DNA of 64,000 nucleotides. Source: Bacteroidota bacterium (lineage in GTDB: Bacteria; Bacteroidota; Bacteroidia; Flavobacteriales; Weeksellaceae). This document shows, one piece after another, positions 35,792 to 44,801 of the stretch. The notes beneath the pieces are model-generated. The model was not told the origin of the DNA. It did not search any database and saw nothing but the letters and a program-made list of their open reading frames with translations. The stretch spans positions 434,001-498,000 of the forward strand of contig JAEXBS010000047.1 of NCBI GenBank assembly GCA_023393915.1. The letters are read 5' to 3'. Each line of letters begins with the position of its first letter. Positions within the stretch are counted from its first letter, which is position 1. A program made the position numbers and the translations under genes.

Positions 35792-36589
35792 CTACTTAAT
35801 ATTCCATAGATTTCCGCACAAGTTTTCTAAATGCAGTATGCGATCAAAAGGTGATTGTATTGCCTTTAGAGAGTCTTTATCTTGAATAAAGGAGTATCTC
35901 GAAGCCAGTGAATTCATATCGGAAACAATAACTAACCAACATTCATCTAAATTCTGATCATAAAACGGATACTTCCGGTTCTTTTTATGAATCAAATGCA
36001 AAATTTTTTCCGAAGAAAGGGAATCAAATAAGCTAAGATTAAAATCATGCGTGATAAATACGTTACGACGGTGAGAAGATCTTTTGACATTACGCACGAA
36101 GCCGTATCCTTTCCTTCTGATGATTGCTTTCATTATATGGTTAATTACCTGTTCTGAACGAATCAAGAGGTCTTCTAAGGTCAACTGATGAAACTCCAAA
36201 AAATAAACACCACGAAATTTCGTAGTGTCTTTTTCCTCTAATCGCCTTTCAGCAACTCTAAATATTTTATTTAATTGACATTCAATTTTTTTTATTTCTA
36301 GATGATTGATTACCTCTGTCAGCTCAATCCCAATTTTTTTACCATTCATTCGAGCTATAAAATCAGGGCTCTCTCCTGTAAGGTTCTCAAAGCAAATTTC
36401 TGGATAATGATGAAGAAAAGCATTGAGCAACAAAAGTTCTGATTTCTTCTTGTATTTCTCTCGCTCATGGAGAGTGCTGCAGTCAATTTGCTGATGGTAT
36501 TGCGCCATCGGCTTCTTTTTTAAATGCCGATTTAGGTAGTAGAGATTCAAATTCTTCACCAAATCATCGTCGGAAAACACTTTTTTCAT
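35792..36589 (-). CDS. Unknown protein with PD-(D/E)XK-like nuclease motif
   Basis: Not a recognised family. The 265-residue soluble, basic protein has a motif resembling the PD-(D/E)XK core: E51 in a helix (KSELLLLNAFL), then SPDFIARMNGKKIGIELTEV with D76 and E89-x-T91. Thr replaces the usual Lys, as in some family members. Many His and Arg residues occur at 155-175 (KAIIRRKGYGFVRNVKRSSHRR), which could bind nucleic acid. It is next to another unknown gene and upstream of a 371-nt intergenic stretch. A restriction-like or defence function is possible but unproven. Confidence 0.55.
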   Translation of the reverse strand: MKKVFSDDDLVKNLNLYYLNRHLKKKPMAQYHQQIDCSTLHEREKYKKKSELLLLNAFLHHYPEICFENLTGESPDFIARMNGKKIGIELTEVINHLEIKKIECQLNKIFRVAERRLEEKDTTKFRGVYFLEFHQLTLEDLLIRSEQVINHIMKAIIRRKGYGFVRNVKRSSHRRNVFITHDFNLSLFDSLSSEKILHLIHKKNRKYPFYDQNLDECWLVIVSDMNSLASRYSFIQDKDSLKAIQSPFDRILHLENLCGNLWNIK

Positions 36590-36960
36590 AAGAATTCAAT
36601 TTGTGATTAAAGACCGGATCTCTTTTAATCCAGCATCCTCAAAGCCTTTGAGTCGCTTCCACAATAAACAAAACTGATAATCAATATTTTACATTTCTAA
36701 GATAGGGATTTTATCCAAACAATGCCCAGAAGAAGAAAAATTTAAAACTGAATTAACATTCAGTAAATCAAACAAGTAGTAGCATTTCATATTTTATTAA
36801 GTTCTTGTTTTGCGCGATCCTTACTAAGTAACACTATAGGAGAGCTACCAGTGGGTGCAACGACCCTAATTGATATCATCAATCTTGCTTTTCTCATTTC
36901 TAGAGGAGGTCATAACTAATAGGAATCTTATCTTTGCGGGTCTAAACAATCATAAAGAGG
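36590..36960. other. 371-nt intergenic region
   Basis: No gene is seen. It holds an imperfect hairpin near 36607-36632 (GATTAAAGA ... TCTTTTAATC), which could end transcription or be regulatory. There is also a 15-bp palindrome ATTGATATCATCAAT at 36869-36883, and TATCTTTG at 36929-36936, a possible -7 box for the phosphorylase gene. The latter has no TTTG at the right distance. The palindrome is about 46 nt upstream of the -7 box. Confidence 0.4.
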
Positions 36961-38622
36961 ATGGATTTTAAAAACTTTAAGATGCCTTACAGCATCAGCC
37001 CTGATTATTCGAAAAAAGCTGCATATTTCTCGATGGAATTTGCCATTGACCAAAGCTTAAAAATATATTCTGGAGGATTAGGGTTTCTCGCAGGATCGCA
37101 TATGCGAAGTGCTTACAATCTAAAACAAGATTTAGTAGGAATTGGGATACTCTGGAAATTTGGTTATTACGATCAAGCAAGAAATCATGACCAAACCTTA
37201 CAACCAACTTGGACAAAGAAGATGTATAGTTTCTTGAAAGACACGGGCATCAAGTTCCAAATTGACATACACAGCGCACCGGTATGGGTGAAAGCCTATT
37301 ATTTAGATCCAGAAACATTTAATACGGCTCCCATTTTCCTATTATCCACGGATTTACCTGAAAACGATCACTTATCCAAAACAATTTGTCATCGACTCTA
37401 TGATGCTAATGAAGCAACCAAACTTGCTCAATACATTTTACTTGGAAAAGGAGGAGCAAAATTACTAGACCTCATGAATTTGGAAAGAGAGGTCTATCAT
37501 CTCAACGAAGCCCATGGACTACCTGCTGCGTTTTATCTATTAAAAAAGTACGGTGGAGATCTTAAGAAGGTAAAAGAAAAATTAGTTTTCACAACGCACA
37601 CACCAGAGGAAGCTGGAAACGAGAAGCATAATTTCGATATGTGCTATGATATGTCTTACTTCTCAGGACTTTCAAAAGAGGAAGTACAAGCCATTGAAGG
37701 AGCTCCGGACCCCAGCATGTTCAACCATTCACTTTGTGCCCTGAAAATGAGTAGAATTGCTAATGGAGTTTCAAAGCTTCACGGGGTTGTTTCTCGGGAA
37801 ATGTGGGGGAAATATCCAGGAATATGCGAAATTTCGCACATCACTAACGCCCAAGAATATAAGTATTGGGGCGAAAAAGAGTTGTACGAATTAAAGAATG
37901 AAGGAAAAGACGAGGAGTTCAGTAATAAGAAAAAGAATCTGAAAAGCAACCTGTTCTTAACTGTGGCCGATCAATGTGGGAAATTATTCTCTCCTGAGGT
38001 TTTTACTATTGTTTGGGCTAGAAGATTTGCTGGGTACAAAAGAGCAGATCTTTTACTTCATGACAAGGAGCGTTTTAAAAAACTTCTCAATCACCCTAAA
38101 TATCCCGTTCAAATCATTTGGGCAGGAAAACCATATCCTATGGATTATGCTGCAATCAATACCTTCAATTCGTTAGTTGAAGAGAGTAAATACCACGATA
38201 ACATGGCAGTACTTACCGGGTATGAACTGGCCCTAAGTCGAGATTTAAAACAAGGATCTGACTTGTGGCTCAACAATCCAAGGGTTCCAAGGGAAGCAAG
38301 CGGAACTTCAGGAATGACGGCAGCAATGAACGGCTCCGTTAATCTTTCAACGGACGACGGTTGGATTCCAGAATTTGCTAATCCAGGACAGAACTCATTT
38401 GTTGTTCCTAAAGCAGATTATTTTAATATGAGCGTTTACGATCAAGACCTGTACGATCTCGAAGCCCTTTACGATCTATTAGAAAAAGAAATACTTCCTA
38501 CCTATTACGATCAGCCGTCTAAATGGAGAGATATTCAATACCAAGCAATGGATGATGTAATGGACTATTTTAATTCGGACCGCATGGCCGATGAGTACTA
38601 CAAAAAAATCTATACGGTTTAA
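36961..38622 (+). CDS. GT35 alpha-glucan phosphorylase homologue, PLP lysine position is Thr
   Basis: A 553-residue member of the short alpha-glucan phosphorylase type (starting AAYFSMEFAIDQSLKIYSGGLGFLAGSH, then YHLNEAHGLPAAF, FTTHTPEEAGNEKH, WARRFAGYKRADLLL). Active enzymes degrade alpha-1,4-glucan with phosphate using PLP bound to a Lys in EASGTxxMK. Here the motif reads EASGTSGMTAAMNG, with Thr453 (codon ACG at 38317-38319) at that Lys position. PLP catalysis as known would not be possible, so the protein may be inactive as a phosphorylase or have another activity. It might be a lineage-wide feature; I cannot align it here. It is monocistronic. Confidence 0.85.
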   Translation: MDFKNFKMPYSISPDYSKKAAYFSMEFAIDQSLKIYSGGLGFLAGSHMRSAYNLKQDLVGIGILWKFGYYDQARNHDQTLQPTWTKKMYSFLKDTGIKFQIDIHSAPVWVKAYYLDPETFNTAPIFLLSTDLPENDHLSKTICHRLYDANEATKLAQYILLGKGGAKLLDLMNLEREVYHLNEAHGLPAAFYLLKKYGGDLKKVKEKLVFTTHTPEEAGNEKHNFDMCYDMSYFSGLSKEEVQAIEGAPDPSMFNHSLCALKMSRIANGVSKLHGVVSREMWGKYPGICEISHITNAQEYKYWGEKELYELKNEGKDEEFSNKKKNLKSNLFLTVADQCGKLFSPEVFTIVWARRFAGYKRADLLLHDKERFKKLLNHPKYPVQIIWAGKPYPMDYAAINTFNSLVEESKYHDNMAVLTGYELALSRDLKQGSDLWLNNPRVPREASGTSGMTAAMNGSVNLSTDDGWIPEFANPGQNSFVVPKADYFNMSVYDQDLYDLEALYDLLEKEILPTYYDQPSKWRDIQYQAMDDVMDYFNSDRMADEYYKKIYTV

Positions 38623-38644
38623 ATCCTATTCTACTAAAAAAAAT

Positions 38645-38680
38645 AATGGCTGTTTTCATTAATGGAAACAGCCATTTATT
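38645..38680 (+). terminator. Terminator after the glucan phosphorylase gene
   Basis: Inverted repeat AATGGCTGTTTT/AAACAGCCATT followed by TATTTCTATAT. Confidence 0.7.
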
Positions 38681-38736
38681 TCTATATGTGGATTCTCAAC
38701 ACCTTGTTTAACCTTGTTTAAGTCTGCGCACTCTAA

Positions 38737-39213
38737 TTAATGTGGTACTACGACTCCTACTTCATAAACGTTGGCCTGCTTTAAATACTTAGATCTTTCG
38801 CGAGAAGTAACCGATTCAAAAGTATCGTTATAAAGGACTATAATAGGGTCTTCTGAAATTTCAATCTCCCCATTAGAAATATATTTTTCTTCAGGGCTAT
38901 TATGGTCCATTTCATTAGATTTAAATTTTTGTAATTCGTCTGCATAATTACGAAATCCTGGGTCTGCAGAATGGATAAATTTATATTCGGGACCTGCATC
39001 TACTTTATAATGCAATTTACTGTCTAGAATCCCCCCTTCAGAGGTGATTTCGGGATTATCATTACCGTCTCGAAACCCAATTTCTGCTACTTGTCCTCCC
39101 ACGGTAGCAGCATAGTTTTCTGCATCTTGGAAAGATGCAAACCCAGTATAGATATCTTTATCTGAAAGACTATAATGCCTTAGTTTTTGATTTTGTGAAC
39201 TTTTATTTTCCAT
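38737..39213 (-). CDS. Unknown acidic protein
   Basis: Not recognised. A 158-residue, acidic, hydrophilic protein without signal peptide or membrane segment. The beginning (MENKSSQNQKLRHYS) is followed by YTGFASFQDAENYAATVGGQVAEIGFRDGNDNPEITSEGG and an acidic C-terminal half. Aromatic and Gly positions look like a small beta-alpha domain. An upstream in-frame Met at 39243 adds 10 residues, but the ATG at 39213 is a simpler start. It sits between two well-defined genes in the opposite direction. Confidence 0.55.
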   Translation of the reverse strand: MENKSSQNQKLRHYSLSDKDIYTGFASFQDAENYAATVGGQVAEIGFRDGNDNPEITSEGGILDSKLHYKVDAGPEYKFIHSADPGFRNYADELQKFKSNEMDHNSPEEKYISNGEIEISEDPIIVLYNDTFESVTSRERSKYLKQANVYEVGVVVPH

Positions 39214-39310
39214 TGTTATAATATTAATATATAGGTTAAACAATTTCTCTCAATTCCCTTGCCAAAGGGCCGAAATCTTAAAATCTTAAAATTCTTTTTA
39301 GAAATTTTAA

Positions 39311-39318
39311 TATATTTG
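39311..39318 (+). promoter_or_regulatory. -7 box of the DPP IV gene
   Basis: TATATTTG, an exact TAnnTTTG match, 19 nt upstream of the start codon. Confidence 0.5.
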
Positions 39319-39337
39319 ACACTTATCAAAAAATCCA

Positions 39338-41473
39338 ATGAAAAGAATACTATCGCTAATCGGTGTTCTGATGCTATCAGGAACCACTTTTTATCAAGCT
39401 CAAACCATCACACTTGATAAAATTTACTCGGGTGAATACCGAGGGAAAGGGATTGCTGGAATAGCTTCAATGAACAATGGAGAAAACTACACCATTTTAG
39501 AAGCAGGAGGAATCACAAAATACTCTTATAAAAATGCAAAAAATGAAGGCAAAATTGCAGAAGGTAAATTCCAAAGCTATAGTTTCTCTTCGGATGAATC
39601 TAAAGTAATGCTTCTGAAGGAATCCCAACCTATTTACCGTCATTCCTTTCTTGGAAAATTTGAAATTAAAGACTTAAAATCAGGAAAATATATACCGTTA
39701 AATAATGGAGACTTTATCCAAGAACCACAGTTCTCTCCCGATGGATCTAAAGTGGCCTTCGTTTCACAGAATAATTTATTTTACCAAGATCTTTCTACAA
39801 ATGAAATAGTACAAATTACTACAGATGGTAAGAAGAACGCTGTACTCAATGGACTTGCAGATTGGGTTTATGAAGAAGAATTCGGACATGCAAGGCAATT
39901 TGCTTGGACAAAAAACGCCTCTGCCCTAGTTTTTATTCGTTCCGATGAGTCTCAGGTTCCTGAGATGAATATGCAAATCTATAACAATCAACTCTACCCA
40001 AGTGATTTTCGTTTTAAATATCCTAAAGCAGGAGAAAAAAACTCTGTTGTAAGTGCACACCTGTACCAATTGGGCACTAAAAAACTCTCGAAACTGGATT
40101 TATCTAAGTTTAAGAACTATTACTTACCGAATGTAGTGCAAACCAAAGCCGACGATCAAGTTTTTCTAATCACCTCTGAAAGAACTCAAAATGCTTCTGA
40201 CATTTTATCCGTAAACACCAAAACGGGGGAGGTCAAAAAATTATTTACCGAAACCGATGAAAAATGGATTGAAACAGACAATGTCATGCTCGAATTTTTG
40301 CCTGATAACTCTTTTATATGGGGAAGTGAAAGAGACGGCTTTCGCCATTTGTACTGGTACGACCAGAACGGGAAACTCATCAAACAAATTACAAAAGGAA
40401 ACTGGGAAGTAACGAATTATTATGGATTCGACTCGAAATCTCGCAACCTCTATGTTCAAACCAATCAAACAGGAAGCTTGAACAAAGTCGTAAGCAAGGT
40501 TAATATCGACTCGGGTAAAAACACTGTGATTTCTAAGAAAGAAGGAAACAATTCTGCAAAATTCTCGAGTAATTACTTTTATTTTATTGAAACCCACTCT
40601 TCAGCCACTACCCCTTATGTATTTACTTTAAAGAACAACACTGGAAAGGTTGTTAGAGAATTACAGAACAACAATGAAATGCTATCCAAATTGAAAGCGG
40701 ACGGATGGATAGAGAGAGAATATCTAACAATACCTAATAAGCAGGGGCAGTCCATGAATGCATGGATTATTAAACCAAAAGATTTTGATCCGAATAAAAA
40801 ATACCCGGTCTTTATGTACCAATACTCAGGACCTGGATCTCAAAGTGTAACCAATTCCTGGGACGGAGGTAATGGACTTTGGTTTATTCATCTTGCGCAG
40901 CAAGGTTATATTGTAGCTTGTGTGGACGGTAGAGGAACCGGAGGTAAAGGAACTGAGTTCAAAAAAGTAACCTACATGCAACTGGGAAAATACGAAATAG
41001 AAGATCAGATTGCTGCAGCCCAATGGCTAGGTGATCAATCCTATGTGGATAAATCTCGCATCGGAATCTTTGGATGGAGTTACGGAGGTTATATGTCCTC
41101 TCTTGCATTAACCAAAGGAGCTGATACGTTTAAATTAGGTATCGCAGTAGCTCCAGTAACCAATTGGAGATATTACGATACGGTGTATACTGAACGTTTC
41201 ATGAGAACACCTCAGGAAAACCCAACTGGATACGATCACAACTCTCCGATTCACTTTGCTGAGCTATTAAAAGGTAATTTTCTTCTTGTTCACGGAACGG
41301 CAGACGACAATGTACATTATCAAAATTCTGTTGAATTTGCAGAGGCTTTGATTCAAGAGAAGAAGAAATTCCAATTCATGACTTATCCCGATAAAAACCA
41401 CGGCATCGGAGGAGGAAACACAAGACCTCAACTCTACCAAATGATGACAGACTATATTGTGGATCATCTTTAA
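39338..41473 (+). CDS. Dipeptidyl peptidase IV (peptidase S9B)
   Basis: A 711-residue secreted serine peptidase that releases X-Pro dipeptides from peptide N termini in the periplasm. A signal peptide covers about residues 1-21 (MKRILSLIGVLMLSG ... YQAQ). A beta-propeller with the substrate-gripping double Glu (LADWVYEEEFG) precedes the alpha/beta-hydrolase domain. The catalytic triad is Ser in GWSYGGYMS, Asp in HGTADDNVHYQN and His in DKNHGIGGG. It lies immediately upstream of three POT peptide transporter genes, which could import the dipeptides it makes. Confidence 0.96.
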   Translation: MKRILSLIGVLMLSGTTFYQAQTITLDKIYSGEYRGKGIAGIASMNNGENYTILEAGGITKYSYKNAKNEGKIAEGKFQSYSFSSDESKVMLLKESQPIYRHSFLGKFEIKDLKSGKYIPLNNGDFIQEPQFSPDGSKVAFVSQNNLFYQDLSTNEIVQITTDGKKNAVLNGLADWVYEEEFGHARQFAWTKNASALVFIRSDESQVPEMNMQIYNNQLYPSDFRFKYPKAGEKNSVVSAHLYQLGTKKLSKLDLSKFKNYYLPNVVQTKADDQVFLITSERTQNASDILSVNTKTGEVKKLFTETDEKWIETDNVMLEFLPDNSFIWGSERDGFRHLYWYDQNGKLIKQITKGNWEVTNYYGFDSKSRNLYVQTNQTGSLNKVVSKVNIDSGKNTVISKKEGNNSAKFSSNYFYFIETHSSATTPYVFTLKNNTGKVVRELQNNNEMLSKLKADGWIEREYLTIPNKQGQSMNAWIIKPKDFDPNKKYPVFMYQYSGPGSQSVTNSWDGGNGLWFIHLAQQGYIVACVDGRGTGGKGTEFKKVTYMQLGKYEIEDQIAAAQWLGDQSYVDKSRIGIFGWSYGGYMSSLALTKGADTFKLGIAVAPVTNWRYYDTVYTERFMRTPQENPTGYDHNSPIHFAELLKGNFLLVHGTADDNVHYQNSVEFAEALIQEKKKFQFMTYPDKNHGIGGGNTRPQLYQMMTDYIVDHL

Positions 41474-41506
41474 AAGCAAAATATCAACCTTGAATTAGAT
41501 TAACTT

Positions 41507-43171
41507 ATGGATAAAACAAAAAACAAACATCCAAAAGGACTACCCTACCTGTTTCTAACAGAAATGTGGGAGCGTTTTGGTTACTACTTAATCTTAGGGA
41601 TCTTTGTTCTCTACATGATTGACCCGAAAGACACAGGAGGTCTAGGTTTTCTAGATAAAACCGCGGACGATATTTTTGGAACCTTTATCGCACTCACTTA
41701 TTTAACTCCATTTTTAGGCGGTTTTTTAGCCGACCGAGTTCTAGGTTACGTGAAAGCAATCTATATTGGAGGAGCCTTAATGGCAGCAGGATACATTGGG
41801 ATTGGTCTTTTTCAAGGTTTGCCTCTGTTTTACCTGTCACTTGGATTAGTGATCTTAGGAAATGGTTTTTTTAAACCTTCTATTTCTACCCTATTAGGAA
41901 ACCTGTACTCGGAAGAGCCTTATCGCGCCAATAAAGACGCAGGTTACAACATCTTCTATATGGGAATTAATATTGGTGCTTTAATCTGTAATTTTGTGGC
42001 AGCTTATATGCGGAACAAGTACGGTTGGGGGCCTGCATTTATGACCGCAGGGGTTGGAATGTTAATTGGACTATTTATCTTTAGTCTCGGGATGAAACAC
42101 ATTCGTGAAGCAAACATCTTAAAGCCCGCTCAGGAAGGAGACACAAAACTCTCTGATGTACTTGTTAAAGTATTCTTGCCGGCTATTGTCGCAGGATTGA
42201 TCGGATGGATAATTCCAGGATCCATCTTTGGAAGCGACTCAACAGATGCCTTTATCTTCGCTTGTATACCAGTGGTCTACTTCTACATTAATCTTTATAT
42301 CAAAGCCAATGCAGAAGACAAGAAACCTATTGGTGCCCTACTGGCCATATTTGCGGTTAGTTTAATGTTCTGGGCTGTGTTTAAGCAAAACGGAACGGCA
42401 TTAACACGTTGGGCCAATAACTACACTGAACGGGCAGCTCCTGAAATCTTAGAAAAACCATTGGAAGCACTTTATTTAGTGGAAGCCAAAACTTACGAAC
42501 AAGGAGAAACTACGAAATACGACAATCAATACCGCGCCGAATTAGACGAGAACGGGAATGCTATTAAAGAAATAGGTACAGATATCTATTTTAGAAATTC
42601 ACCGCATGAAGTAAAAGCGGAATTAGAACAAAATCCAACAGAGCCCGTCTACCTACTTAACACGGAGCTTTTTCAATCCGTCAATCCGTTCTGGGTAATC
42701 GTTCTCACACCAGTCGTGGTAGGGGTGTTTATGATGCTTAGAAGAAGAGGAAAAGAACCAACAACCCCATCTAAAATTGTCTTAGGACTATTCATCTCCG
42801 CTCTGTCTTGCCTAGTCATGGTTGGGGCTGTATACGTCGGAGGTAATGGACTGGAAAAAGTTTCTGCGTGGTGGTTGATTGCCGCCTATGGCGTGATAAC
42901 TGTAGGAGAACTCTGCCTCTCACCAATGGGACTCTCTCTAGTCTCTAAATTATCCCCGCCGAGAATTACGGCCCTTATGATGGGTGGATTTTTTCTTTCA
43001 ACATCCATTGGAAACAAACTATCAGGAGTTTTAGCCAGTTTGTGGTACGGTTATGAGGATAAAGCTAACTTTTTCTGGGTGAATTTTGGCCTGCTTCTCT
43101 TAGCTACGCTCTTAGGACTAGCTATTCTCAAGGGACTAAATAAAGTGATGAAAGAACGAGGACTGAACTAA
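41507..43171 (+). CDS. POT-family peptide transporter 1
   Basis: A 554-residue proton-coupled di/tripeptide importer of the PTR2/POT family. Helix 1 carries the ExxER signature (TEMWERFGYY), and the PTR2 signature IFYMGINIGALICNFVAAYM follows at helices 4-5. Compared with the two downstream copies it has an extra loop of roughly 85 residues (about 310-395, rich in Glu) between the middle helices, probably periplasmic. It is 33 nt downstream of the DPP IV gene and probably cotranscribed with it. Confidence 0.93.
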   Translation: MDKTKNKHPKGLPYLFLTEMWERFGYYLILGIFVLYMIDPKDTGGLGFLDKTADDIFGTFIALTYLTPFLGGFLADRVLGYVKAIYIGGALMAAGYIGIGLFQGLPLFYLSLGLVILGNGFFKPSISTLLGNLYSEEPYRANKDAGYNIFYMGINIGALICNFVAAYMRNKYGWGPAFMTAGVGMLIGLFIFSLGMKHIREANILKPAQEGDTKLSDVLVKVFLPAIVAGLIGWIIPGSIFGSDSTDAFIFACIPVVYFYINLYIKANAEDKKPIGALLAIFAVSLMFWAVFKQNGTALTRWANNYTERAAPEILEKPLEALYLVEAKTYEQGETTKYDNQYRAELDENGNAIKEIGTDIYFRNSPHEVKAELEQNPTEPVYLLNTELFQSVNPFWVIVLTPVVVGVFMMLRRRGKEPTTPSKIVLGLFISALSCLVMVGAVYVGGNGLEKVSAWWLIAAYGVITVGELCLSPMGLSLVSKLSPPRITALMMGGFFLSTSIGNKLSGVLASLWYGYEDKANFFWVNFGLLLLATLLGLAILKGLNKVMKERGLN

Positions 43172-43186
43172 AAACAAGAAAAAAGT

Positions 43187-43194
43187 TATATTTG
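43187..43194 (+). promoter_or_regulatory. -7 box of the second POT gene
   Basis: TATATTTG, matching TAnnTTTG, 30 nt upstream of the start. It suggests an independent promoter inside the transporter array. Confidence 0.5.
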
Positions 43195-43224
43195 TTCGTC
43201 AATTCAAATAATTAGATTAAAACT

Positions 43225-44721
43225 ATGGATACGCTAGAAGCAAAAAAAGGACACCCGAAAGGGCTCTATACATTATTTTTCACTGAAATGTGGGAACGTT
43301 TTTCCTATTATGGAATGCGTGCCTTACTGACCATTTTCCTAACTGCAGAACTTGCCACAGGAGGATTTGGCCTAGATCGAGACGAATCTCTAAAAATCTA
43401 TGGGATATTCACTGCCTTAGTCTACCTTACTCCAATTCTTGGGGGTTGGTTTGCTGATAAGGTATTAGGTCAAAGAAAGACAATTATTATCGGGGGGCTG
43501 GTAATGGCCATAGGTCAATTCATGCTTGCTGCAGGTGCATCGGACTGGATCGCAACTGATCTTGCTTCGAGAATGAACCTATTCTACTTAGGACTAGGAG
43601 TACTTATCTTAGGTAATGGATTTTTTAAACCGAATATTTCTACAATCGTTGGTGACCTTTACGATCACTCCGATCCAAGAAAAGACGGTGCATTTACAAT
43701 TTTCTATATGGGTATTAACATTGGGGCCTTTCTATCTCCATTTGTTGCAGGTACCTTAGGTGAAAAAGTAGGATGGACGTACGGTTACCTTGCTGCAGGT
43801 ATCGGGATGCTCATTGGTGTAATTTGGTTTTACGTTATGCGTTCCACTCTTCAAGATAAAGGCCTACCTCCAGGTTACAAGGAAAAAGGAATCCACAAAT
43901 TATTACCAAAAGATTGGAGAGATGTTCTATTATATACTATTGGGAATGTTCTTTTTGTCTACCTAGTAATGTTACTTTGGAACAACACTTCAGAGGGTTT
44001 CCATAGCATTTTAGTTTGGACTTTTGCCATACTAGGAGCAGGATTCCTAGGTCTATCCATTTTTAGAGGAACTTCGGGACCAACCGAATGGACTCGAGTA
44101 TTTGTTATTCTCATCCTTGCCTTCTTTAACATTGTCTTTTGGGCGGGATTTGAACAAGCAGGAGGTACGTTCAACCTCTTCGCTCAAGAAAACACGAATC
44201 GTGTCGTTGGAGGATTTGAAATCCCAACCACTTGGTTTCAAAATATTAACCCGATTGCTATTGTAACGCTAGCACCGATCTTTTCAATTTTATGGGTTAG
44301 ACTAGACAAAAGAAAACTAAACCCTAGAACACCTATTAAATTTGCTTTTGCCATGTTCATTGGTGCCGTAGCTTTTTTCATTATGACTCAAGCCAGTAAT
44401 GCAGCAGAAGGAGGAGCACTTGTAAGTCCAATGTGGCTAGTTATTGTATACGTACTTTTAACGATGGGAGAATTATGCCTCTCACCTATTGGACTCTCAA
44501 TGGTAACGAAATTATCACCTGGAAAAATCACCTCCATCATGATGGGAGTTTGGATGGCCAGCTTTGCCCTAGGAAATTATCTAGCCGCGACACTGGAGCA
44601 AATACTAGTAGATTATCAATTGGATCTTTATCCATTTATCTCTGGCCTTATGTTAGCCTCTGGAGTACTACTTTTACTACTTTCACCGCTCTTAAATAAA
44701 TTCATGAAAGGAATTCATTAA
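43225..44721 (+). CDS. POT-family peptide transporter 2
   Basis: A 498-residue proton-coupled peptide transporter with ExxER (TEMWERFSYYGM), FTIFYMGINIGAFLSPFVAG and the C-terminal GELCLSPIGLSMVTKL signature. It shares the layout of the neighbouring copies without the long loop insertion of the first. It has its own -7 box and is followed by a strong terminator. The three paralogues probably differ in peptide preference. Confidence 0.93.
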   Translation: MDTLEAKKGHPKGLYTLFFTEMWERFSYYGMRALLTIFLTAELATGGFGLDRDESLKIYGIFTALVYLTPILGGWFADKVLGQRKTIIIGGLVMAIGQFMLAAGASDWIATDLASRMNLFYLGLGVLILGNGFFKPNISTIVGDLYDHSDPRKDGAFTIFYMGINIGAFLSPFVAGTLGEKVGWTYGYLAAGIGMLIGVIWFYVMRSTLQDKGLPPGYKEKGIHKLLPKDWRDVLLYTIGNVLFVYLVMLLWNNTSEGFHSILVWTFAILGAGFLGLSIFRGTSGPTEWTRVFVILILAFFNIVFWAGFEQAGGTFNLFAQENTNRVVGGFEIPTTWFQNINPIAIVTLAPIFSILWVRLDKRKLNPRTPIKFAFAMFIGAVAFFIMTQASNAAEGGALVSPMWLVIVYVLLTMGELCLSPIGLSMVTKLSPGKITSIMMGVWMASFALGNYLAATLEQILVDYQLDLYPFISGLMLASGVLLLLLSPLLNKFMKGIH

Positions 44722-44744
44722 CGATGAATTTTATTGAATCAAAT

Positions 44745-44774
44745 AAAAAACCACTGAAGTATCAGTGGTTTTTT
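44745..44774 (+). terminator. Terminator after the second POT gene
   Basis: Perfect 13-bp inverted repeat AAAAAACCACTGA/TCAGTGGTTTTTT around AGTA. Confidence 0.88.
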
Positions 44775-44801
44775 CTATTTTCGCTTACTTAATGATAAAA
44801 A

